Shown here piece after piece: positions 22,687-31,066 of a stretch of 64,000 bases of DNA. How positions within the stretch are numbered: the first letter of the stretch is position 1; each line of letters starts with the position of its first letter. The DNA is from Streptomyces albus subsp. chlorinus. Its GTDB lineage: Bacteria > Actinomycetota > Actinomycetes > Streptomycetales > Streptomycetaceae. The notes under the pieces are model-generated. The model saw only the letters and a program-made list of their open reading frames with translations. It had not been told where the DNA came from and ran no database searches. A program made the position numbers and the translations under genes. The stretch is from the NCBI RefSeq assembly GCF_013302895.1, contig NZ_VJOK01000001.1, positions 3,113,591 through 3,177,590 of the forward strand, read 5' to 3'.

Positions 22687-25600
22687 TCAGCCGAGATGCG
22701 TCAGCTTGTCCGGGAAACCGGGCTCGCTGAGGCCGTCCTTGACCGCCACCGGGACCTTCACCTGGCCGGGGCCGTCACCCGCGGTCAGGGTACCGACCCT
22801 GGTGCCGGGCTCCGCCGTGTGCGGAACGCCCTTCCCGCTGTCGGTCAGTCCGAGCTTCACCTTGAGGCCGGGCCAGCCCACCGCCGTCACGTCCTTGGTG
22901 GCCACGACCGGGGTCTTGCCGCCGAGCTGGTCGTCCACATAGCCGACGACCTCGCCCTTCTTGACCACCGTCCGCGAGGTGAGCGAGTCCTGTGCCGCGT
23001 CGATCAGCTTCTTACTGGCGGCCAGCACGCTGTCCAGGATCGAGGGCTTGTACTGCCCCAGCACGGCACCGATGATGAGCTGCTTCGTGCCGCCGATCTC
23101 CTTCTCCGCCGCGAACAGCAGGTTGCCGCCCGCCTTGGTGGTCGTACCCGTCTTGATGCCGACGACGCCGTCCATCGGGACGAGCCGGTTCCAGTTGGGC
23201 TGCGCCTTGCCGTTGGTGTCGGTGTACTGCGGCTGCCGTACGACGTCGCGGAAGACCGGGTACTCCATGACCTTCTTGCCCAGCTTCACCTGGTCGGCGG
23301 CCGTGCTGACCGTCGAGGCCGTCAGACCGGAGGGGTCGGTGTAGTGGGTGTTCGTCATGCCCAGGTCCTTGGCGGCGGCGTTCATCTTCTTCACGAACGC
23401 CTTTTCCGAACCCGCGTCCCAGCGTGCGATCAGCCGCGCCACGTTGTTCGCGGACGCGATCATGATCGCGTTGAGCGCCTCGCGCTGCGAGATCTTCTGC
23501 CCCGCCTCGACCTCGACCGTCGACTCGTTCTGGGCGCTGAGCCCCGCCTCTTTCTCGGCCTTCTGGTCGACCGGGATCAGCTGCCCCTTGCCGCTCTTCT
23601 TGACCGGGTGGTCGCGCAGCATCACATAGGCCGTCATCACCTTCGCGACACTCGCGATCGGCACCGGCTTCTGCTCGCCGTACGAGCCGAACGAGCCCAG
23701 CCCGTCCACGTCGATCACGGCCTGCCCCTCGGAGGGCCAGGGCATGGACGGCTTGGAGCCGGAGAACGTGTACGTCCCCGACGACGTCATCGACAGCTTC
23801 GGGTCCGGCAGCGGACGCACGGCCTGCACGACGACGAAGACCACCGCGAGCAGCAGCACCAGCGGCGTCCAGATCTTCACCCGGCGGGCGACCGTGCGCA
23901 GCGGCGTCTCGGGCGGGGGCGGCGAGTTGGTGAGCTGCGCGAGGAGATCCAGCGGCTGCGGCTGCGGCCCGGCCCGGCCTGCCGCCTCGGCCTCCGGCGT
24001 GCCCGGCATGGGCTGCTGCCGGGTGCGCTCCACCTCGCTCTCGGCGGCAGCCGGCGCCTCGGCGGCGCCGGGGGCCGGCGGTGGGCCCGCGGGGCGCGAC
24101 GGAGCTGTCGCCCACGGGTTCGTGGTGCCGCCCGCCGGAGGCGTCGCGGGCTTGGCCGGCGCCGTGGGGGCCGCCGACGCGGTGGGAGGCAGCGGGTTCA
24201 CGGGCCGCCGCGGCTCGTCGGCGGACCTCAGCGGGACGAACTGACTGGTCCGCTCCGCGTCCGACTCGTCACTGCCCCGCTCGTCCGCCCGTCCCGCGCC
24301 TGCGCCCGCCTTCGGGCCGGGCTCGTTCCCGCCGGATTTGTCCTGGCCGGACCGGCTCCCGCCGGTCTTGTCCTGACCCGGCTTGTCTTGGACGGGCTTG
24401 TCCTGGGCTGGCTTGTCCTGGACGGGCTTGTCCGGCACGGGCTTGCCCTGGTCGGAGCGGTACTGCTCCGGCTTGCGGGGGTCGGCCACCGCGCCCTTGC
24501 CCGCACTGTCCGCCGCGGTGCCGGTGCCCTGTGCGGCGGCGGTACGGGGATCGGGGGTGGCTGAACCCTTTCTCTTGGAGCTTTCCGACTTACCGCCCTT
24601 TTCGGACTGCTGCGCCACCCGGGACTCGACGTCGGACGTACGGAAGACCGCGGTGGGCTGGTCGACGGCGGGCTTCTCCCGCGCGCCCGCGGACTGCCCG
24701 GCGGTCGCGGAACCCTTGGCGCCGGACCCCTTGCCGTCGGCTTTCCCGCTGCCGGCGCTCCTGCCGCCGTCACCGCTGCCGCCGCTGCCGTTCCCGGTAC
24801 CGCTTCCGCCGTCGCGGCTGCCGGTCCGCGTCCCGGCGCCGTCGTCCTTGGTGCTCTTGGGCGCGCCGAAGAAGGCCGACGTCAGCCGTTCGGCGCGGTC
24901 GGCCGCCGCCTCGTCCTCCGTGCCGGGCTTCTCCTCCCCGCGGCGGATGATCCCGAACATCGCGGTCGGCGGGTCCGCCTGGGCGCCGTTGTCCGCCGCG
25001 CGCGCGGCCTGCGCGGCTTTTCCGGCCTTCCCGGCCTTCCCGTTTCGCTCGGACGGACCCTGGCCCCCGCCCTGCCCGGCGTCCGGTGACTTCGGCCGGA
25101 CCGGGAGGTCCGAGGCGGTCGCGGCGCCACCGGAGCGGTCGGAACCCGCACCGCTCCCGGAGCCCTTCGCACCCTTCGCGCTCATCGCACCCTTGCCGTC
25201 CCCGTCGTCGGGGGAGTCCCCGGTTTCCTCCGGGTGGCTGTCGTCGCCGGCGACCCAGGCGGCCACGGCCGACTTCAGCCGCTCGTCACCCTCGTCACCC
25301 TCGTCGCCCGCACGTCCACCGCCGCTGCCGCCTCCGTCGCCGTCCCGGCCACCGTCGGCGCCGGAACGCCCGGCCTCGCCGGCCGCCGGCGCCTCGCCCT
25401 CTTCTCCGGCGGGGGACGCCGGGGCGGGGATCCGCGAGGACGCCGAGGAGCCCGACGCACCCGAGGACGGCGCCGGGGAAGACGTCGAGGAAGAGGACGA
25501 CGTCGAGGAAGAGGACGCCGAGGAGGAAGAAGTCGGGGAAGAAGAGGTGCCCTCGGAGCCCGAGCCGGCGCTCTTCTCCGATTCGGCGCCGCTCAACCGT

Positions 25601-25737
25601 TCGTTTTCGGCCGTCTCACCCGGGCGCGCAACCGTGCCGCCACTCCCCGTCGTCTCCCCCGACGACCTCTCCCGATCCGACCTGTCGGGGGATTCGCCCG
25701 CCACCAATGCCTCCTGAAGCTGCTCGCCGCTCGCCAT
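22687..25737 (-). CDS. D-alanyl-D-alanine carboxypeptidase (peptidase S11) with about 600-residue disordered N-terminus
   Basis: A 1016-residue type II membrane protein. The C-terminal 350 residues form an S11 serine peptidase that trims peptidoglycan pentapeptides: SVAK (Ser near residue 690) is the SxxK motif, ASANN stands for SxN, and GIKTGTT is the KTG motif. A single membrane anchor (WTPLVLLLAVVFVVVQAVRP) lies at about 605-625. The preceding 600 residues, in the cytoplasm, are Ser/Gly/Asp/Lys-rich with tandem repeats such as DKPVQDKPAQDKPVQDK and three short TAMF/TAVF/TSQF motifs. Usual S11 enzymes are near 400 residues. The ATG at 25737 has a weak ribosome site; an earlier GTG is possible. 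A terminator follows. Confidence 0.9.
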   Translation of the reverse strand: MASGEQLQEALVAGESPDRSDRERSSGETTGSGGTVARPGETAENERLSGAESEKSAGSGSEGTSSSPTSSSSASSSSTSSSSSTSSPAPSSGASGSSASSRIPAPASPAGEEGEAPAAGEAGRSGADGGRDGDGGGSGGGRAGDEGDEGDERLKSAVAAWVAGDDSHPEETGDSPDDGDGKGAMSAKGAKGSGSGAGSDRSGGAATASDLPVRPKSPDAGQGGGQGPSERNGKAGKAGKAAQAARAADNGAQADPPTAMFGIIRRGEEKPGTEDEAAADRAERLTSAFFGAPKSTKDDGAGTRTGSRDGGSGTGNGSGGSGDGGRSAGSGKADGKGSGAKGSATAGQSAGAREKPAVDQPTAVFRTSDVESRVAQQSEKGGKSESSKRKGSATPDPRTAAAQGTGTAADSAGKGAVADPRKPEQYRSDQGKPVPDKPVQDKPAQDKPVQDKPGQDKTGGSRSGQDKSGGNEPGPKAGAGAGRADERGSDESDAERTSQFVPLRSADEPRRPVNPLPPTASAAPTAPAKPATPPAGGTTNPWATAPSRPAGPPPAPGAAEAPAAAESEVERTRQQPMPGTPEAEAAGRAGPQPQPLDLLAQLTNSPPPPETPLRTVARRVKIWTPLVLLLAVVFVVVQAVRPLPDPKLSMTSSGTYTFSGSKPSMPWPSEGQAVIDVDGLGSFGSYGEQKPVPIASVAKVMTAYVMLRDHPVKKSGKGQLIPVDQKAEKEAGLSAQNESTVEVEAGQKISQREALNAIMIASANNVARLIARWDAGSEKAFVKKMNAAAKDLGMTNTHYTDPSGLTASTVSTAADQVKLGKKVMEYPVFRDVVRQPQYTDTNGKAQPNWNRLVPMDGVVGIKTGTTTKAGGNLLFAAEKEIGGTKQLIIGAVLGQYKPSILDSVLAASKKLIDAAQDSLTSRTVVKKGEVVGYVDDQLGGKTPVVATKDVTAVGWPGLKVKLGLTDSGKGVPHTAEPGTRVGTLTAGDGPGQVKVPVAVKDGLSEPGFPDKLTHLG

Positions 25738-25931
25738 ACCAGTTAACAGTGTCCCGTGCACAGAAGCCGCCACCGGCGTGGCGGCGCTCCTCTCGGGGCG
25801 GCTCCAACAGCCTCCCCTGACGGCAGACGAGAACGACATACCTACTGGTTCCCGCCCATAACATCCAGGCACTCTCGACAGACCATTGTGAGAGGGGTCA
25901 CCCTGTCATTCATCCACGCGGGGAGGCATGG

Positions 25932-26708
25932 ATGGGCAGGAGCCGCAGAACAATTCCTGAGGAGCTTCTGCTGCTCGCCCTGGACCCGGCCACGGGTACC
26001 ACGGCGCAGCCGCAGTCGCTTGACCTCGGTCTGGCCGGGGCACAGCTAGTGGAGCTGGCCCTGGCGGGACGGATAGCCCCGGATGGGGATCGTATCGCCG
26101 TGGTACTGCCACGGCCGACCGGAGATCCGACACTGGACTCCGCGCTGGAACTGCTGCGCAGGCGCGGCAGCCCCGTGCGCGCGGTCCACTGGATCGGCGG
26201 GCCCCGGCTGGGGCTGCGCCAAACCTATCTCACACATCTGGAGCGGTGCGGCATGGTGCATGCCGTTTCCGGCCACATGTGCGGGGTGCTGCCGACGACG
26301 CGCTACCAGGCGACGGACACGGCCATCAGCCGGGAGATCAGGGCCCGGCTCGACGCCGCGATCCGCACCGGGGTCCCGCCGGACCCGCGGACGGCGGCGC
26401 TGGCCGCGCTGGCCCACGCGGTCGGCCTCGGCAAGCACCTCTATCCCGGCAACGAGGGGCGGTCCTGCCGCTCCCGGCTACGGGACCTGATCAGGCACGA
26501 CCCGATGGGCGGACTCGTCGCGCACGCGGTGATGGACGTCCAGAACGGCGCCGCGGCGCAGCCGCGCAGGGCCCAGGCGGGCGGCTCCACGGCCGGCCGC
26601 TCCCCGGCCCGGGCGTCGGTCTCCGCGTCCGCGACCACCACGGGACGGCGCGTTCCGGAACAGGCACGGCACCTGGCGGGCGGCATGGTCCGCGCGGGCG
26701 CACGCTGA
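25932..26708 (+). CDS. GPP34 (GOLPH3/VPS74-like) family protein
   Basis: A 258-residue protein. ATG 25932 has GGGAGG upstream; an overlapping ATG at 25928 is out of frame. It begins MGRSRRTIPEELLLLALDPA, the typical opening of bacterial GPP34 proteins, followed by LAGAQLVELALAGRIAPDGD. Later come LGLRQTYLTHLERCGMVH and PDPRTAALAALAHAVGLGKH. In eukaryotes GOLPH3 binds phosphatidylinositol-4-phosphate and glycosyltransferases; the bacterial role is unknown, probably membrane-peripheral. The C-terminal 50 residues are low complexity. It is divergent from the carboxypeptidase gene and ends at a strong terminator. Confidence 0.88.
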   Translation: MGRSRRTIPEELLLLALDPATGTTAQPQSLDLGLAGAQLVELALAGRIAPDGDRIAVVLPRPTGDPTLDSALELLRRRGSPVRAVHWIGGPRLGLRQTYLTHLERCGMVHAVSGHMCGVLPTTRYQATDTAISREIRARLDAAIRTGVPPDPRTAALAALAHAVGLGKHLYPGNEGRSCRSRLRDLIRHDPMGGLVAHAVMDVQNGAAAQPRRAQAGGSTAGRSPARASVSASATTTGRRVPEQARHLAGGMVRAGAR

Positions 26709-26811
26709 GCGGTTCGCTCCGGCGCACGCGAAGCCGCGCGGCGCGCCGACCGAGCGTCTCGCTTCCGTAAGTCGCCTCCGTCGGCGGCATCCGAGAAGGC
26801 ACATGAACAGG

Positions 26812-26865
26812 CCCCGGTGGCCCGTGCTCCGGGCAGTCCGCGGACCGCGCCACGGGCCACCGGGG
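26812..26865 (+). terminator. Terminator-like hairpin after the GPP34 gene
   Basis: CCCCGGTGGCCCGTG at 26812-26826 is perfectly complementary to 26851-26865, with a 24-base loop that can fold further. It lies about 100 bases past the GPP34 stop. There is no T-run, as is usual in Streptomyces. Confidence 0.65.
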
Positions 26866-27272
26866 CACCGCGTCCACGGGCACCGCGCTCCGCCTCGTCC
26901 GCGAGGACGGCGGGCGTGGCGCGTGGTCCGAGGGCCCCGCACGGAGGCACCCGCAAGGCAGGGGAAAGGGCGTCTGACGGGGGCCGACGGGCTCCGGTGG
27001 AGCCTGCCGTCGGCATGTGCCCGATGGAGGTGCTGCGCGAAGGTGCCGTACGACGGAGTGGCGCGCACGAGGAACCCGGGCGCACGCGCGGGAGGGCGGT
27101 CCGGCCCCGAGGACGAGGGCCGGCAACCCCACCCGCGCGTGACCCCCGCGCGGGTGCCGTCCGCCCGATTCCGTACTCGATCCCGCACTCTCTGTTGTCA
27201 TTTCCCAGCGCGGGCGCACATGTTGATGGCAACCTGCTGGGAGTAGTCGTACTTACACGGAGGTGCGGTCCC
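26866..27272. other. Intergenic region upstream of the XRE gene
   Basis: About 400 bases with only shadow open frames. The stretch from 27180 to 27260 is less GC-rich (TCATTTCCCAGCG, TAGTCGTACTTACACGGAGG) and should hold the promoter of the XRE gene. I cannot assign -10/-35 with confidence. Confidence 0.45.
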
Positions 27273-28133
27273 GTGGCGTCGAACGTCAACCCCACAGTCC
27301 GGCGTCGCCGACTGGGCCAGGAGTTGCGTCGCCTGCGCGAGCAGAGCGGTATGACGGCCGAGGAGGTCGCGGACCGGCTGCTGGTGTCCCAGTCGAAGAT
27401 CAGCCGTCTGGAGAACGGCAGGCGCAGCATCAGCCAGCGGGACGTGCGCGACCTGTGCGGCGTCTACGAGGTCGAGGACCACCGCATAGTCGATTCGCTG
27501 ATGCAGATGGCCAAGGAGTCCCGCCAGCAGGGCTGGTGGCACGCCTTCGGCGACATCCCCTACAGCGTCTACATCGGCCTGGAGACCGACGCCGCCTCGC
27601 TGCGCGTCTACGAACCCCAGGTCGTCCCGGGCCTGCTGCAGACCCGGCAGTACGCGGAGGCGGTGTGCGAGGGCGCTCTGCCCGAGGCGTCGACCACCGA
27701 GGTCGAGAAGCGGGTCCAGGTGCGCATGCGCAGGCAGGAGCGCATCAAGGACCCCAAGAACCCGTTGCGCGTCTGGGCGGTCCTGGACGAAGCGGCGCTG
27801 CGGAGGGCCGTCGGCGGGCCGCAGATCATGGTGGAGCAACTGGAGTACCTGATCGAGCTGTCCCATGTGCCGCACCTGACGATCCAGGCCATGCCGTTCT
27901 CGATGGGTGCCCACCCGGGCGTCAACGGCCAGTACGCCATCTTGGAGTTCCCCGAGGCCACGGACTCCTCCGTGGTGTACCTGGAGGGCGTGACCAGCGA
28001 CCTGTACCTGGAGAAGACCCAGGACGTCCAGCGCTACAGCATGATGTACGAGCACCTGAGGGCGGGGGCTCTCAACCCCGAACAGACACGGGAGTTCATC
28101 GGAAACGTGGCAAAAGACTTTGCCCGCGGCTGA
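27273..28133 (+). CDS. XRE-family regulator with DUF5753-type domain (WhiJ-like)
   Basis: A 286-residue regulator from GTG 27273, with GGAGG eleven bases upstream. It opens MASNVNPTVRRRRLGQELRR; the helix-turn-helix follows (SGMTAEEVADRLLVSQSKIS, RLENGRRSISQRDV). The C-terminal domain shows VVPGLLQTRQYAEAVCEGAL, LRVWAVLDEAALRRAVGG and HPGVNGQYAILEFPE, as expected for DUF5753. It is followed 150 bases later by a DUF397 gene. Such pairs regulate development or antibiotic production in Streptomyces; the position matches SCO4441-SCO4442 in my memory of S. coelicolor. It is less divergent from the family norm than the XRE gene at 2778. Confidence 0.92.
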   Translation: MASNVNPTVRRRRLGQELRRLREQSGMTAEEVADRLLVSQSKISRLENGRRSISQRDVRDLCGVYEVEDHRIVDSLMQMAKESRQQGWWHAFGDIPYSVYIGLETDAASLRVYEPQVVPGLLQTRQYAEAVCEGALPEASTTEVEKRVQVRMRRQERIKDPKNPLRVWAVLDEAALRRAVGGPQIMVEQLEYLIELSHVPHLTIQAMPFSMGAHPGVNGQYAILEFPEATDSSVVYLEGVTSDLYLEKTQDVQRYSMMYEHLRAGALNPEQTREFIGNVAKDFARG

Positions 28134-28284
28134 GTCCGGGGACTGTACACCTGCCTGAGAGACGCTGGGAAGAGTCTCTTGGTATATGCCATCCGGTCGA
28201 GTGAACGGCTGCTCCGGAGTCCGACAGCAGGGCGGTAGCGTCACCGCCACACCACCCGCAAACGGACTCAGAACCGGAGTTGAG

Positions 28285-28488
28285 ATGACAATCCCGCAGG
28301 GACCAGGTCAGACGTGGATCAAGTCGTCGTACTCGGCAAATGGCGCATGCGTCGAAGTAAGGCCCACGACCGTGCGCACGATCGCGGTGCGTGACTCGAA
28401 GGCGTCCGACGGACCCCACCTCGGGTTCGACCAGGCGTCCTGGAACCTCTTCGTCCAGGCGGTGAGCACCGGGTCCCTCGACCTCTGA
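28285..28488 (+). CDS. DUF397 domain protein
   Basis: A 67-residue partner protein of the XRE regulator just upstream. ATG 28285 follows CCGGAG; a longer in-frame start at 28186 has no ribosome site. The signature is WIKSSYSANGACVEVRPT then TIAVRDSKASDGPHLGF and WNLFVQAV. Unlike the pair at 2778-3889, this gene is separated from its XRE gene by 150 bases and may have its own promoter. A clear terminator follows. Confidence 0.9.
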   Translation: MTIPQGPGQTWIKSSYSANGACVEVRPTTVRTIAVRDSKASDGPHLGFDQASWNLFVQAVSTGSLDL

Positions 28489-28508
28489 GCGACCCCGCCA
28501 CCGATCCG

Positions 28509-28549
28509 GCCCTCTCGACAGACTCGCCGTCCCCGCCGAGAGGGCTTTT
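28509..28549 (+). terminator. Rho-independent terminator
   Basis: GCCCTCTCG and its exact complement CGAGAGGGC flank a 19-base loop and are followed by TTTT. It ends the XRE/DUF397 unit. The remaining 28550-28804 holds no gene, only CGGAAC-type short repeats near 28725. Confidence 0.8.
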
Positions 28550-28804
28550 CACTTCCCTGGGAACAGCCGTGAGTTGTTCCCCCTGGAGCAGCCATGAGTT
28601 CGCTGAACCGCTCCACGCGTCCGGGCCGGCGACGCGGCCCCGGAAACCGGGTCCCGAAGACGGGGGCCCGAAGCGGGGCCCGATGTCGGGGGTCTGCGGC
28701 AGGAGGTCCGACGTCGGGGGCCCGGAACCGGAACCGGAACCCGATACGGAACCCGGAGCCCGGCCCGGAACCGTGCCTCGTGGCTCAGCGGAGTGCCCCG
28801 TGGC

Positions 28805-29893
28805 TCAGCGGAGCTGGTCCACGTAGGTGTCGGTGCCCGGGATCGTCGGGATGAACGGTGCCACCAACTCCGTCCGCCCCGCCCCACCCTCCGCGAGCGC
28901 CTCCCCCAGGTCCGCGAACCATGGCTCCCAGCAGGCGCGCGGATCCTCCTGGAGGAACCACAGCAGCGTCAGCCGGGTGTCCACGCCCTCCACCTGCTTG
29001 ACGTACGACATCCTGTCCACCGGCAGCGGGGTGGGCCGGAAGACGGTGACCATGGCGGCCGGTGAGCCCGCCAGCCGCGCCGGGAGGTGCCGGGCGCGCA
29101 GCCACTCCAGCAGGGCGGCCCGCTCGCGCGGGCCCGCGGCCTCGACGACCTGCAGGATCAGCCCGCGGTAGGGGTGGTCGAGCGCGTGGTGGTCGCGCGG
29201 TCCGGCCGCGCCGTCGCGGTAGACGGTGGCCTCGTGGTCCTGGAAGCTGGTGAAGACGTGGGTGCGGTCGCGGTAGACGCGCCCGTCGCGGTTGAGGCGC
29301 TTGTTGATCGCCACGGTCCACTTCATGTGCTCGGCGTAGCGGCCCTCGGTGATCCAGTACGTCGACAGGTAGCAGCCCGCCGTCACCGGCCGGGCCACCG
29401 CCGAATCCGCCGGAGAGCGCAGACTCCGCAGCTCACGGGTCGCCACCCAGCGGCGCCCCGCGTAGATCCAGGGCATGGCCATGGCGCCGGCGATGTAGTG
29501 GTCGTCCTCGTACCAGCGGTTGTAGGCGTACTCATGGCCCGGGTGCGGTTCGACCATGGTGATCAGCGCGTGGCCGGGCCGCACGCCGTACGATCCGACA
29601 GCGGCCAGCCGCGCGTAGTCCTCGCTGTCCGTACCGGCGCTTCGCCCTGCCCCGGCACCCCGCCCGTCGGCAGCCCCCGTGACGTCCGGGGAGCCCGAGG
29701 AGGCCGCGGATCCCGAGGAGGCCGCGGAATGCGGGGAGGCCGGGGAACCCGAGACGGCAGGGGAACCCGGGGAACCCGGGACGTCCGGGCCCGAGGGGGA
29801 CGGGGTGTCCGGTGCGGTGGCGGGTGTGCCGCCGGTCGCGGCGGTGGGTGGTGGTGCGGTGCCGGGTGCGGGCCGGTCGGCCGATGGCTCCAT
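28805..29893 (-). CDS. EthD/Dabb-like protein with low-complexity N-terminus
   Basis: A 362-residue protein from ATG 29893 (GGAGGAAG upstream). Residues 1 to about 85 are Ser/Pro/Gly/Ala repeats. The rest holds two ferredoxin-like EthD-type units: VEPHPGHEYAYNRWYEDDHY (the NRWYEDDHY motif) and a second with MVTVFRPTPLPVDRMSYVKQ and QEDPRACWEPWFADLGEA. EthD-like proteins accompany alkane, ether or aromatic breakdown as small accessory or cyclase-like proteins; the exact reaction is unknown. It is divergent from a short-chain dehydrogenase, with operator palindrome CTGACGAGGCGTCAG between them, which ties both to the catabolic regulon. The stop lies within a 15-base direct repeat (CGTGGCTCAGCGGAG). 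Confidence 0.65.
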   Translation of the reverse strand: MEPSADRPAPGTAPPPTAATGGTPATAPDTPSPSGPDVPGSPGSPAVSGSPASPHSAASSGSAASSGSPDVTGAADGRGAGAGRSAGTDSEDYARLAAVGSYGVRPGHALITMVEPHPGHEYAYNRWYEDDHYIAGAMAMPWIYAGRRWVATRELRSLRSPADSAVARPVTAGCYLSTYWITEGRYAEHMKWTVAINKRLNRDGRVYRDRTHVFTSFQDHEATVYRDGAAGPRDHHALDHPYRGLILQVVEAAGPRERAALLEWLRARHLPARLAGSPAAMVTVFRPTPLPVDRMSYVKQVEGVDTRLTLLWFLQEDPRACWEPWFADLGEALAEGGAGRTELVAPFIPTIPGTDTYVDQLR

Positions 29894-29946
29894 CGTGGCT
29901 CTTCCTCCCCCTCGGTTCCTCCCGTACGGTGTACCCAGCTGTGTAA

Positions 29947-29961
29947 CTGACGAGGCGTCAG
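29947..29961. promoter_or_regulatory. Palindromic operator, site 1 (CTGACGAGGCGTCAG)
   Basis: Perfect 6-3-6 palindrome, 31 bases before the short-chain dehydrogenase start and 54 before the divergent EthD-like start. It shares half-sites with four other sites in the window and is typical of TetR-family operators. Confidence 0.75.
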
Positions 29962-29991
29962 AATTCGTTACCCGTGCGGGAGGGATCCGGC

Positions 29992-30786
29992 GTGCTGCTC
30001 GCGGACAGGACCGTGGTGGTCTCAGGTGTCGGTGCCGGACTCGGACACGAGGTGGCCGCCGCCTGCGTACGGGAAGGCGCCCGCGTCGTCCTCGGCGCCC
30101 GCACGGAGGCCAGGCTCAGCGCGTGTGCCGAGGCCGTCGACCCGGACGGCACCCGCAGCGCCCACCGGACCGCCGACATCCGCGACGAGGCGCAGTGCGA
30201 GCAGCTCGCCGCGCTGGCCGTGGAACGGTTCGGCGGCATCGACGCCGTCGTGCACGTCGCCGCCCTCGACACCGTCATGGGCGGGCTCCAGGATGCCGAC
30301 CTCACCGAATGGCAGCGCGTCCTGGACGTCAACCTGCTGGGGACCCTGCGCATGACACGGGCCTGCCTGCCCGCCCTCAAGGAGGCCGGGGCCCGTGGGG
30401 ACGGCTCCGTGGTGATGATCGGCACCCAGTCCTCCGTCGCGGCCCCGACCCAGGTGCGACAGGCCGCCTACGCCGCTTCCAAGGGCGCCCTCGTCTCCGC
30501 CATGTACTCCCTCGCCCGGGAACTGGGACCCCACGGCGTACGGGTCAACACCGTGCAGCCCGGCTGGATGTGGGGGCCGATGGTCGAGGGTTACGTGGCG
30601 TGGGCGGCCGAGTCGGAGGGCACGGCACCCGAGCAGGTGCGCGCCCGGCTGGATGCGCGCATGGCGCTGCCGCGGATGGCGGAGGACGGCGACGTGGCCG
30701 AGGCCGTCGCGTTCTTCGCCTCCGCGCGGGCCCGCGGGATCACGGGGCAGTGCCTGCTGGTCAACGCGGGCGAGCACATGCGCTGA
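29992..30786 (+). CDS. Short-chain dehydrogenase/reductase
   Basis: A 264-residue NAD(P)-dependent oxidoreductase. GTG 29992 is chosen with GGGAGG upstream. The cofactor loop is VVVSGVGAGLGHEVAAACVR (Gly-x3-Gly-x-Gly form), the catalytic Ser lies in MIGTQSSVAAP and the Tyr/Lys in YAASKGALVS. The usual NNAG is replaced by HVAALD. The C-terminus GITGQCLLVNAGEHMR is the standard end. It is under the divergent promoter carrying operator site 1 and so probably oxidises a hydroxyl intermediate in the regulon's pathway. The substrate is unknown. Confidence 0.88.
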   Translation: MLLADRTVVVSGVGAGLGHEVAAACVREGARVVLGARTEARLSACAEAVDPDGTRSAHRTADIRDEAQCEQLAALAVERFGGIDAVVHVAALDTVMGGLQDADLTEWQRVLDVNLLGTLRMTRACLPALKEAGARGDGSVVMIGTQSSVAAPTQVRQAAYAASKGALVSAMYSLARELGPHGVRVNTVQPGWMWGPMVEGYVAWAAESEGTAPEQVRARLDARMALPRMAEDGDVAEAVAFFASARARGITGQCLLVNAGEHMR

Positions 30787-31066
30787 CCACCCGCCCACCC
30801 GCGCCCTCGTTCCGAGCGCGCCCTCGGAACCGCAGGGCGTGGAGGAGCCGGCCGCAGCCCGTTGAAGAGCCCGCCGCAGGCCGTGGAGGAGCCGGCGCGC
30901 TTCCGGCTGCTGTCGGGGAACCGTGGCTGCCCCGGTCCGGGAGCGCCTCGGTCCGGGAGCGCCTCGGGCCGGGGCCGCGTCATGCCAGAGGCCGCCCCGG
31001 GCCGAGGCCGCATCGAGCCGGCACCTGCACACGGGCTCGCACGTCGGGGACCCACACACCAGGGCG

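Noticed and set aside
28550..28804. A small gene starting ATGAGTTCGCTGAACC near 28594
   Set aside because: The frame is mostly Gly/Arg/Pro from CGGAAC-type repeats and has no convincing ribosome site or family feature.
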